A stretch of DNA of 64,000 bases, from NCBI GenBank assembly GCA_013399305.1, contig VXAI01000138.1, forward strand, positions 1,936,480 through 2,000,479. The letters are read 5' to 3'. This stretch comes from Rostratula benghalensis. Lineage: Eukaryota > Chordata > Aves > Charadriiformes > Rostratulidae. Of this stretch, positions 36,863 to 48,400 are shown piece by piece (position 1 is the stretch's first letter; the number at the start of each line of letters is the position of its first letter). The position numbers and the translations under genes were made by a program. A model generated the notes under the pieces. The model was not told where the DNA came from. It worked only from the letters and a program-made list of their open reading frames with translations, and did not search any database.

Positions 36863-37146
36863 ACAAAATGAGGTGCCCCAGGGGAAAGTTAGCAGTTAGA
36901 AGCGGCCCCACCTGAGTGTGTCTTGGGAGGAAGCCTACTGCCTCATATTTTTTAAAAGGAAAAAAAAAATTATAATAATAGAGCAGAGCCAAAAATATCA
37001 AGCAGTTCATAGCTGTTAAAAAGCCAGGGAAAGCTGAGTCGCGCCCGCTCAGTGTTGTTCTTCCAAACAAGCTGACCACCCTCCCTTCATAATATTTTAT
37101 TTATTAAAGCAGCGGCTGCCCCACTGGAACAAAATTATGTTATAGT

Positions 37147-37195
37147 CATATGCATATGCATATATCTATGTATGTATGCATACACACACATATAG
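37147..37195. repeat. Alternating purine-pyrimidine microsatellite
   Basis: Mixed CATATG, TATG and CA units (ATATGCATATGCATATATC, then TATGTATGTATGCATACAC, then ACACATATA). Alternating purine-pyrimidine sequence with Z-DNA and hairpin potential and likely length polymorphism, about 150 bp before the CpG island. Confidence 0.8.
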
Positions 37196-37327
37196 ACTAA
37201 TTTATGACTGTTTCTGTGCCAGCAGGCCCCTCTACTTTTTTTTTTTAATATATATTTTTTTGTGTGAACTGCTGAATTATTTAAAGAGAGAGAAATTTTA
37301 ATGCTGTGGAAGGGACTGAGGTACAAC

Positions 37328-37690
37328 TCAGCCCCGGCCGCGGGGCTCTCCCCGCAGCGCCTGGGAGCGCCTCTGGCACCCGCAGGCCGCAGGAGGCCCC
37401 GCCGTCGCCGCAGCAACAGGGTGCGTCTCTCCCATTGGTCCGTGCTCCAGGAGGGTGGGGCGTAACGTAAGCATCAGCCAATCAGCGTGCGGGGTTTCAC
37501 TGCTCTCAGGAGGGGCGGCGCGGCAATGGCGGCCCCCAGGGGCTGGGGCGGGAGGAAGGAAGGAGGCCGGGGAGGAGAGCTCTCCTGAGGGAGAAGCCGG
37601 CGGAGTGGCGGCCCGTCGGGAGGAGGACCAGCGCTGCGGCCTTGTGTGGGTATTACAGCCGCTGCCACCTCTGTTCGTACCTGTGAGCTC
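37328..37690. promoter_or_regulatory. CpG-island promoter, TATA-less, possibly bidirectional
   Basis: A sharp GC and CpG-dense block in AT-leaning surroundings (CCCCGGCCGCGGGGCTC, GCCCCGCCGTCGCCGCAGC, GGAGGGGCGGCGCGGC, CGGCGGAGTGGCGGCCCGTC). Core-promoter elements are visible: an inverted CCAAT box (ATTGG, 37434-37438), a direct CCAATCA (37478), and GC boxes at 37457-37462, 37512-37518 and 37545-37551. No TATA box. CCAAT boxes in both orientations 40 bp apart suit a bidirectional or housekeeping-type start. An ATG with good context follows at 37526 and a possible donor (CT/GTGAGC) lies at about 37682. No downstream coding exon is recognisable, so the transcript may be a long noncoding RNA or a gene whose next exon lies outside the window. 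Confidence 0.72.
37526..37588 (+). other. Short upstream ORF in the CpG island (20 codons)
   Basis: ATG at 37526 sits in favourable context (G at -3, G at +4) and reads MAAPRGWGGRKEGGRGGELS before TGA. If the island is transcribed to the right, this would be a short upstream ORF or, if a splice falls within it, the N-terminus of a longer protein. The bases are purine-rich (AGGAAGGAAGGAGG), so the peptide composition is simply that of the DNA. Low confidence that it is translated. Confidence 0.2.
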
Positions 37691-39317
37691 CCTACCTTGG
37701 TGGCTGGTTTTACGGAGCTGTTTTAGTAACTTTATCCTTAAGCAATCCTTCAAAGCAGCCAGCTCTTTCTCACAGAGAACAAAACCATGTCGTGCCTTTA
37801 AATACCTGGCTAAATGCTGCAGAAGCAGCACCTTGGGTGTTTTCCACTGGCTGGTTTTTTTATTATTTATTTTCTCCTGTGTATTCATTTCCATTTTTAA
37901 GAACCCGGTATTTACCTGCAGGACAGTCTAGACGGCTAATGAAATAGTGGATTTTTTTCAAGAATGTAAACAAAAAGAACATCAGAAATAGGCATATATT
38001 TGAATAAGGACTGGAAGGTTGATGTCCGTGTGCCGTAGGCAAGGTATCCCTTGGTTATTAGGTGCATTACTGTCATTCTTAAAAGTCCCCAGTGGAGCCA
38101 CCTCATTGTTTTAAGAACCATACAGCAGGTCAAATGTATAGAATGTGCTTAAAGATAGAGAAGAGATAAGATCCCACAGGGATTTTTCCAGACAGTTCAT
38201 AAAACCAGGTCGTGAGTCACCACTGGAAGCTAATGGGAGTAAGGCCTGGAACTTATCTAGGTGTTTTTAATAAATCCTGCTCTTTCCATATTGACATGAT
38301 GAAATGCATAATATGCTTTTTTAAAGTTGGACCCAGTGTTTATACAGCAGCAAGAGCAGCCATCTGAGCACTAAAATACTCCACACTTCTGGAGAACAGT
38401 GCCTACTCTGAAGATCTAAAATATTAACAAGCAAGGTAGCGTGCAGTCAGATCTGAGACAGAGAAATTAATCTTCTTCCTCGGTGCCTCACAGAAGGCTT
38501 TTAGTCTTTTATTTTATATTTATGCTTATGTTTAGTGCTTACATTTTAGAAGTCACCTCTGAACTGCCAAAGCCAGATTTGAATTCCTGCCATTCACTGA
38601 AGGTAATTTCGTGTCCAGTGTTTTGACAAAAAAGATGGATGTTGCTCTGTTACTGTCACCCCGCCACAGGGTGTGAGAAAGTGACCCGAGGGATCACCTG
38701 GAAAATCCAGTTCTTAATCCCATCTTCTCACAGGGAATAAATTTCCCCAATGCTGCTACCTGTTGCTTTCCTTGCTCATTGCTGAGGCTCATCAGTCACC
38801 TTGTTACTCATCACTTTTTCCAGACCCGCAGCGGGTGTTGTCATGTGGTCCTTCCTCCTGTGTTACTGCCGGGTGTTGTTTCTGGAGCGCGCGGTACTAC
38901 TGCTTGGCGTGGGTTCTGGCGAGTGACTCGGAGGTGGTGGCAGGCAAAAGTGAACCGTGCCCAGCACTTTCCCATGAAGGCCTGGCTTCCTCACAGAGGA
39001 AAATCAGCTTAGCCTAGTGAAGCATGTCTTCCAGTCTATCAGGGAGAAAATAAAAAGTGATTCAGCTTATTTTTGTTTCATCCAGCTGTCTTACAACTAA
39101 TGTTCCCAGTAAAGGGGACCTGTTGTGGTTTTATTTGAAACATGTTCTTCACTTACAGCAGTGATTTTCTTTGAATGTTAATTGTTTATTTAGAATTCCT
39201 TTCTACGTATGTGGCTGAATAAAAGGCCCTTTTCTTCTGAAGCATCCTGTTAACTGCATGAGCAACAGGGGAAGCTCAGTAACTGCTGTAGTCTGGATGA
39301 AACACATTCAATGATAA
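37691..39317. other. Unique noncoding sequence downstream of the CpG island
   Basis: If the island fires to the right this would be first intron. A slightly CpG-rich patch lies at about 38870-38935 (GGAGCGCGCGGTACTACTGC). No exon recognised. Confidence 0.4.
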
Positions 39318-39475
39318 TAAAATCATAGAATTTTGGAGCCAGAAGGAAGCTAAATAGATCGTGCAGTTGGACTTCCTACCCTGAGTCAGGGTGAGCTACA
39401 CCTGGACTTGGATGTTTGCCTGACCCATTCTTAAATGCTTTTAGCATCCCCAGGTAGCTTCTACAACATTGGTAA
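39318..39475 (-). mobile_element. Old, diverged CR1 LINE fragment, inverted
   Basis: Opens with AAAATCATAGAATTTTGGAG, then AGAAGGAAGCTAAATAGATC, a diverged version of the inverted CR1 3' end (CATAGAAT octamer, then the GGAAGGGACCT and AGATCAT region). The rest is weakly CR1-like and the right edge is uncertain. It is clearly older than the copies at 27-28 kb. Confidence 0.55.
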
Positions 39476-42400
39476 ATGCACCCTCTTAACATTTCACCTC
39501 TGACAGCTAAAAGCTGTTGACTAACATAGCAAAATTAAGCATTGAGATATAAATTGCTCTGAAGTGCTTTCCTTTAATTTAAATAGCTTAGAACATAAAA
39601 CACACTGCGAAAAACTGGAAGAAATTTGATTTTTCTGTGAACATTTTATTTTCACTTGGGAATTTTAAACTGAGAATGTTAATGGTGAAACATGAAAAAA
39701 TAAAACTCTGTCAGCTAAAATAGGTTTCCCTAATTTAGCTTATCTTATCTTACTTTATTGGAGATGGATTAATTTTTTCCTCATGGCCTGCAAAAATACG
39801 ATGTTTAGTATGCTATCTCTTTTATGAGCTTGGCTTTTGTATGACTCCACCACATCAGGCAACAAAAGCCACGGACCACCCCTTTTCATACTATGCCTGG
39901 AGGCAGTGGTACCAGGTGCAAAGAGCAACCCAACAAACCACTGGCTCTTCCAGATTAATGCAGGAGAGGTCTTCCACAAAGCAGAAATATGGGGTACTTG
40001 GAAACAGAATGGGAAATCCTGAGAAAGCAAAGCAGGGAGATGCCCTCAAGGGCCCTTGCAGACATTGGCTCACTTTCCTTACCTCTGGGAAGCTGTTCCA
40101 GGTGGTCAGATGTGTAAGAAGGCAGTGTTAGGATCTGCTGTTCTACAGGCACTTGGTGAAACCCTCACTGAGGTTTCTTTTTTGGTAGATTGGCCAGTAC
40201 CCAGTGTATTGCTTCTATAGGGTATTTCTGGAGGGTAACTGAGGATCAGGAAGGAAGTGGGTACATGATGAAAACAGTTGAGCAATAGCATGTGATGGGA
40301 TCCTGGGTGACCAGATTATTTCTTATGTATTTCAGAAGTTAGATACAGAGGACGAATTCAGTCCTGGAATCAAGTGTTTCTTACCTGAGCTGAACAATTT
40401 TTAATATCAGATGAAAGTTACTGCATCCAATTCGATTGAAATTCACTTGATATGCCATAAGTGGCTACAAGAGGAAATCCCAGTTTATATGACTCAATAT
40501 TTCTGTACAAATATTAACTTTGGCTGATACACATTTATCCTTGTATCTGTTTTCCAGATCTGAGAGGAATTATACCATGTCCCAAAGATAGCTTAGTCAT
40601 ATTCAGCTCTAGCCTTTGGTTATTTGAATAGCTTCCATTTGTAAGTGGTTTATCTATTTATTGTTTCTGAAAGATAAAGAAAATAGATTTTCTTTTTACC
40701 CTCATGATTCTGCTTCCTGTGGTGCAGTATTAAATTCTGTACTATTGAAAAAAAATGAGATTTAATGATGGCAAAACTCAGGGTTTACTTTGCTGTGCTA
40801 AACCCAGTGGAAAATCCCAGAAGCTGGCAATCTCTGCTTCCTAGGATCTACCTGCACTTTTATCCCCAACACTCTCACTGGCTTATTTTGTCTAAAGGGC
40901 TCCTTGGAACATTAGTGGACACTGGAATTAATATTTTGTTTTGAAAATTTTTCATATTCTCTGTCCAAATGCTCTTCTAGGTTGCTATCACCAGCCACCA
41001 GATTGTTGTTTCTGTGCATAATGAAGGAAGGATGAGGAGGAGAGTGCAAATTAATTAGCAGATGTCTGGTATATTGCTTGTGCTTGGATTCCTGGTCATG
41101 CAAATGAGATGGTCAACACCTGTATAAGAGGAACACAGGAATCTAGTTTGAACTTAGAACCTCAGGTTTCTCTGGACAATATCTAATTTTGAGCAGCATG
41201 AGGGGAAAAAAATATACTGAAGTTAATGAGCCATGGGTGTTAGCATTATTAATGCATTTGGGCTTCCTGAAAGCAGTCTGGAACTGAAATAAATCAATTT
41301 TTATTTTTTTTAAGTATCTTTTTCATCTGTGGGTGTTAAAGCGCTGATGCAATATGATTAAGGAATCTGTCTTCCCAGGAGTTATAATCCGTGGGGAAAC
41401 CATTCCACTGGTATCCCACATGCCACCGTTGGACCTGCATCATTGTGCAGTTCCAGACAGAAAGGCAAAATTAACTTTTCCAGTTGAAACTCCAGGCAGT
41501 ATTTTAGGGAGGCTGAATATAAATAGCCAAGACTGGAGTTGGACAGTGTACCAGGGCTAACACCCATACTCTTGCAAAATGTGCCCTGGGATCTTGAATG
41601 ACCACAAGTGGTCAGAAGCTTGGGTTTGGCATCTGATATTGCCATATTTTCTTCATGACGTCAATAGTCAGCTTCCCTGTGGTCCTGTCTTCTGCTCCCA
41701 GTGGCAGCAGCAGCCCTGCAGAATGACAGCTGTGACTTGGGGAGGCTCTAAATAGCCAGCATTTTTTTCACCTATTCTGTAATTCTTTTACAAAATGGAT
41801 AAAATAAACTGCCAACCAGATAAGGAACAATTGCTCCAAGCCAATACGGAAAGGAACTGGGAAAGGTTCCACGAGTAGAATTAACTGAGCAATGCAGATT
41901 TCCAGGGCATCATCTGGTAGCTCTCCCTTGTTTTGCTGGTTTGCTTAATGTTGTCAAGTTTTGTTTTGTTTAATTTTGGGTCCTTATATCATCTATTTTT
42001 TACTTCTAGGCTGCACCCTCCAAAGTTACTGAGTCCCTTTGCACTTATCTTATCTGGGTTTCCTAATTTCCACTATTAGGTGATGTCTGACACCTTTTTT
42101 TTTTTGCTCAAATCTGGCAGTCTGGGTACAGAGTGAGTCACTTACTCTCCCCCCGCATCTTCCTACCTCTCTGTGTCCCCACTTTGAGGGTGTGACTGTT
42201 TGCAGTCACAAGATACAAAAAACAAGAAAATTTCAGGAGATGGTGACACTTATTCTTCACTGTTATAGTACGGGCAGCAAACCCCACTGAGAGGATAGTC
42301 TGATAAAAATGTGCCTAGATTTTGAACTGCCTTCTGAAGTTCAGTTCATAAGCACTCAGAGCCATCAGGATGTACAAGGGGACAGCTTTCACGTGTGACT

Positions 42401-45400
42401 AAAATCTGTAGTATTAGTTCAACCAACAGAGAAAAAATGAAATGATAAAGCAGCTATGATTTTTCCTCCCTGATTCTTTCTTGGTATCTCTTAACCAGTC
42501 CCAGCAGTTAGATTCTGGCTTGAGATCAGCTGGCATAAAGACAGTGAATTCGTAAGGCTATTGAAAACTGTCATCAGGTTGTATTAGTCCATGGAAATGA
42601 AGGGTACAGCTGCATATAGATGAGTGGTTAAGATAGAAATCTCACTGATAAAGGGTATTCTGTCAGTAATCTTCAGGAGGGGATGAAGTCTGATGATGTA
42701 CTTTTGGACATAGGAAATATGCAGGAGACGTATTCAAATTGCTGGAAGAACAGTTCTGTGTTGGAAGGGCAGGTTTGTAGCAAAACCATGCACTGTAGAA
42801 TGCATGTCACTGTCTCTGGAACAAGAGGATAACTCCAAATAATCAATTGGCAAAAAGCTGTGGCAAGAGGGAGGACACAAACCCTGTGAATTCATCCTTA
42901 TTTACCTGCTCAGGTGTGATTCCTGATGCTTGTTTACTCCGCCCTGGACACAGGGCCATACTCACCTTCCTCTGCATTTCTGGTCTCCAGCATCACAAAG
43001 AACATAATGATCTGCACTGAGCAACTGCTTGGTCCTGGGTGCCGGACCAAGTAGCTTTGATATACCCTGAGCTGATCCCATCCACAGCCTGGGTTTTGTA
43101 ATTACATTCCGAAGGGTATCTCTAATCCCCCCTGAGCAGGGAGAACAATCCACTGAGGTCAGTTGCTGCTTCCTTTGCATTGTAACTACTGGCTAATGAT
43201 CAGTGTTTACTAACGTCCAGTGAGTCATTTGCAAGTGTGATGCTTGGCTAAAAAAACAATGTTTCCAAGAACCTTATCATCGTTAATCATGAATTCATGC
43301 ATTGATATTCTCCTCCTAGATATGATTACCCACGGCTTGAATTGAGATGGTAATAAGGCATGTACCTTGGACCAGACCAGAATAGCATGTGGTAGATAGA
43401 AGATCTAGGTTGCCCCCATTCATGTCCCCTGCCAAGGCATCCAAGTCATTTAACAATGGCAGAATTTGGCATCTTTCCCCGCCCCAAGGAGTTTGCAATT
43501 TGAAGAAGTGCTGTTTAATTCATACCGCTTTTATAGCTGTTCCCACGTCAGTCAGTGGGATGAATTCCCATCTTACTTTTATTGAGATGTAAATGAAGTT
43601 TTTCAGGACTTCACCTAAACCTGCATGAGTAAAGTTTCATTTAATAGAACGCACCAGGTCACTGAGTTGTGTTCAAGGCTCTGTTCTTGCATCTTTCACC
43701 CTAGAAGAATGCTGAAATCTTCTAGGGGAGGAAAAGAGGAGTATGAGGGAGGCTGACAAATGCCCACACTAAGATCATGAGGCACAATGCCAGAGTAGAA
43801 ACCAGTGCTGAGCCACTGGGTGGAGGAAGGCAGTCAGAAGGGGCAGCTGTGACAGAGGCAGTGTCGACGGGATGGGTGGCCTTAGGGAGGACTGAGGGGG
43901 TATTTAAAACTGTGCATATGGCTGAGGAAAAGTATTCCTCACTCTCCAGCTGCAGTGAGCACTTCCTGGGGGATTTGTGTTGGATTTGAAGAAGCACTCA
44001 GTATGTGAATAACAGCTCTCAGGTTCCTCAATGAAACTTGCAAAGTGGACAATTAAGTTATGACTGGTTTATTGCGGGAAGGGCAATGAGCAGGAATGGA
44101 GTGATGGATGGCTGCTTGTTTTATTTGAGAGCTCCAGAGACTGTTCTGAAGTCCCTCTTAACACTTCCCACTTAGTTGTGAGAACCAGAAGTTAAAATTG
44201 CTAATGCTTTAAAATGCATTTGGCCTCCGTGTATTTTCCCACACAATTTCCATTTTCTTTATTAAGCAGAAAGAGTAACACTATCAATATTTAGCATTTC
44301 AGCCTCTTAAAAACGTTTTCACTCTGATAGCAAGGGTATAAACATCTTCCGGAGCAAGAGAGTGATGGAAGTCTTTAGTTCCCATAAATATAGTTCCTAT
44401 AAAGTCTGGACACCCTGGGCGGATGCCTTGGCTCAAAAATTACTTTGTGGCTCCTCCTTTTCATCTTGGTTTTTAATTGGAGCCAGGAGAAGGATCCCAG
44501 CATTTGCCAGGTGAATGCAAGCTGTACCCTGGCAGGATGCCTGCAGACCCATTACTGTTTTGTAGATTAAAATAAGGACAGCAAAAGGGGTGGAGGGGAG
44601 CTGGAGGGAGGGAAAGAGAAGAGAAGAGAGAATAGCAAAACACTTTGTCCTAATTCAGGTGAAAAAGTTAATCTCCGTGTCTATACAGACAGTCTGCCAC
44701 GTATAGGGTGGAGGAGGGAACAAGTTCTTTTTATATATGTGTTATATTCTCTAATTACTCCTGTGTGCCAGCCTCTAGGAACAATTGAAAATCCCTGCCA
44801 GAGTCTGTGCCTGCTCAGACATCGTTCTCCTGGGGAAGCTCTGGGAACAGCTTGGCTGCCACGAGATCAGCCCGTCCCTTCCAGCTCGTGCTGGTACCCG
44901 CAGAGTCTGGTCTTGTGGTTAAAGGAGGCAGGGGGACGGGTGGCAGGATGTGGGGGTTCTGTTCCTGATGTTACCACTGCAGCTTCGGCCCTGGCACTTG
45001 ATCACCAGCTCTGTTTCCTGAGCCTCAAAACGCGGAGGACACTGATAAGAACATTGACTCAGTTACGAGGAGCTTATGAACTGAGTGATTTCAGGTCCTG
45101 GGTTACAAACCAGTAACAAAGGGGTGCTGTTCCCCGAATTTTTACTGTGTGGTCCATCCTAGTTTTGAATGAAACACTTATTTTTGTGGAGTTTTAAATC
45201 TAGTGCACTTCACAACAGGGGCCAAATTTCCTCCTGTATTGGGCAGTGGATTTCTGTTACTAAAGCCTCGTGATTCTCAGCTTTACTTGAGCGCGATGGA
45301 GAAGATGCTTGTTCGCTCTAATGGCAAAAGCAGTCCTACAGCCACTCCACCTGAAAGCCTGGGACTGCTTTTCTCATGGTACCACACGCACGGACTGGGG

Positions 45401-48400
45401 CTGCTGGGCAATTTTCCATCAGAATAGTTTTCTGATAGAAAACGGGCTCTTTGCAAAATCAAAATTTGTCCTGGAGAATACTACAGTTTTGCCAAAAACA
45501 ATTCAATCCACCAGTGGGGAAATCAAATTGACAGCTTCCTGGCTGCCCACCTTGAAGTCTCACAGTATTATTTTTGTGCGTTATTAAAAACAAAAAGGGA
45601 AATAAAATAAATCTTTAAAATTTCAAACAAACAAATAAAGAAGATTTATCAGGGCCTGAAAATCCCTCCACACAAATAAATTTCTGTTAGGTTTGTTGTT
45701 GCCACTTTATTGTTCATTTTTTTGTCCCTGCTAGAATAATTTCCATCATTATTTTATAATGAAGGTGGCTTTTTCTCTGGAAAGGGAATTGCATTTTCTG
45801 CCAGCTTTTGTACTGAGCAATTGAAACTAATGGGGAAGACAAGATAAGGAGCAGAGGGAGTGGGACAGAGGTTATAGGATATGCTTGGCCTAGGAAAAAT
45901 TATTTTACCTCTGTGACAGAAATACTCTTTTGGGTAAGACGGAATCATTTCCCATGAAACTGAGTTGGTTTCTAATTGATTACAGGCAAAGGCAACTCAA
46001 ATGTCTGAAAATCAATGCTTGAGCATTTTTATACTTTCTAATGTTGAAGAGATCCCAATTTAAAACTTTAAATGTTTAAGCTATTGTGTTTCCCAGTGTC
46101 GTGCTAATCAATTACCTTGAATTTTGGCAAGAGTATCTGAGTTCAGAACCTCAGAAGAATTTAGGTGCTTAATAACCATTAGGAAACAGTAAACTGGAGG
46201 CTTAAGCCCCTGGGAGGGAGAACATGGTTATTATCCTCCTTTTGGTCCCATCCTTATTTCAGTGATGTGATCTCCTCCTAAAATAGAGCAAATTTCACTT
46301 TGATGTCCAATATAATTCTATAATTTTATGAATGGCAATATCCAATGTCTTATGAGAACTATGCCATCACAAAATCCACCTTACATGACCTAAGAGATTT
46401 AACTATATTCTGATATTTATGAAGCTGATTGGAGAAACACTAACTCTCTTAGGGCTGCCTGGTATTTATTTGACATTGTTTATTCTGGGTAAACTCCTTG
46501 GAGACAAGGAGCAAATTCCTCTGAGATCTTGTGGTCGGATCAATTTGTAGAGCTGTTTCCATGTTTTCTGATGCAATCGAGTGTAACAATGTTGTATCCC
46601 AGTAAACATGGAAATGGAGCAAGGAAAACATTTCTCAATCGACTTCCTAAAAATACTGCTCTGGGTGGGGAGGGGCTCAAGTTTTTATTCCAGGAGCTTA
46701 TTCAAGCCCTCGTTGGTTTCCACAATGTCTCAGATTTTACTTGGTCTTATATTTCATGTACTTATAGATGGGGAAACAGAGCACTGCATGGGCCAAATGC
46801 CCATGAGCATGACGTGCAATAACCATTATGCAGTCAAATGTACATATTCATGGGTGGAGAGTTGCCAAGCGTGGCTGGAAGGAAATTCAATATTTGGCAA
46901 AGTGGGCAGATCATCAAGGGTGATCCTGGGAGGGGCTATCTTGAATTGCCTTTTCTCACTTTGTATTTGAATATGCTAATGCCCCATTCGTGAAGGAGGG
47001 AGGGAAAAAAAAAAAAGAGTTAAGAGTTGATGCTTGTTGTGTTAGTTTGCTATTCTGTGATTTGTTTTGTCTGGGGTTTTGCTTTGTTATCATTATCTTC
47101 CTTCCCCTGTTTGCCTGGTGGTTGGTGTTGAGCTTTCAGATGGAACCTGATGGAAATGTAAGTTCTTACTGAGTTCCTGGAGAGGAGGGAGAGAATAAGA
47201 GCATTTTTATACGGCTACCAAATTTACCAGTGTCCAATTGAGCAGCAGTGAGATGAAGATTGTAAAACTCATTTGTGCTGGTCCTGTGCCTGTGGCCATC
47301 CCGTCGCAAGACCCCGTATTTAAGGACTTACCCTGTTTAGGAGCCTATTTTTTAAAAGGTTGTTGACACAGTGACATTCAGAGGGGGAGAGAGGCATGTG
47401 TATTCCCTCATACTTATTCTGTTCTCACAACAGCACAGTGCACTTGTGCATTAGCCGTTTGCACAGGGGCCTGGCAGTCCTGTGGGCAAAAATCCCTGCT
47501 CTGAGTGAACATCTGTAAGAACTGTTTGTGCACAGGAGGCAGACAAGGCATGGAGCAGGTTGTGTGTGAATATGCTCGTGCTTTTCACACCCACAGCTTC
47601 CAGAATCCAGGTCTTAGATATTTGGCATGCCTTTATCTTTTCTCTTCGCTGTCCAAATATGAAGAAGCCGGTACTAAAATGCTCTAAAATGTCTGCTTAT
47701 AATAATCAGTGCTGTTTGCCTTTTATATCTGTATTGAATTTTGTCTTTTGTGCATATACCCCATGTGGTTTCAGGGCCTGTTTTGTTCCAGTGGGACATG
47801 GTGAAGAATTGTCCACGTTAGTAGAAACTGGATCAGTTAGATGTATAGCAGGAGGGAATATAGTCATGGGAGGTGGCAGGGGTATAGCCATGTCTGCAGT
47901 GGATCTGTGCCTCAGATTCCCCTCAGATTACCCTTCAGCAGGCACCTCACCATGTAAAAGTGGATGCAAGCACTACGCAGCACCTTCCACCCTGATGAGA
48001 GTCCAAGGTCTCAGCCCACAGCACGGGGCTCTTGGCCTCATCAGATGTCAGCACAGCAGTCACATCTGTTTTCTGATTCCAGTGCTTTTGTTCCCGTTTT
48101 CAGGACACTTGAAAGAGAGCGTCTCCCACTGGCAAAGATAAGAGCCCACGTCCTGCATCCTGTGGCCGTGCATTCTCAGCCACAAGAGTCACTGCAGCCC
48201 CTTTCCTGAGGGAGGCAATTTGGACAATGACATCCCAGACTGATGCAGCTAATCCAGCTTTACCCAGGGTAATGATGTGAAGTGACATTCAAATCTGAGT
48301 GGTTTTTCTAGACGCAGAGATTACTACATTATGAAGAAAGTACACCAGCTACTTTCCTCCCCACATGTCTCTACTGCAGTTTAAAAATAGCCCCAAAGCA

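Noticed and set aside
47560..48141. 193-codon plus-strand frame
   Set aside because: Cys/Pro/Ser-rich peptide without recognisable motif; overlaps no promoter or splice signal; length is within chance expectation.
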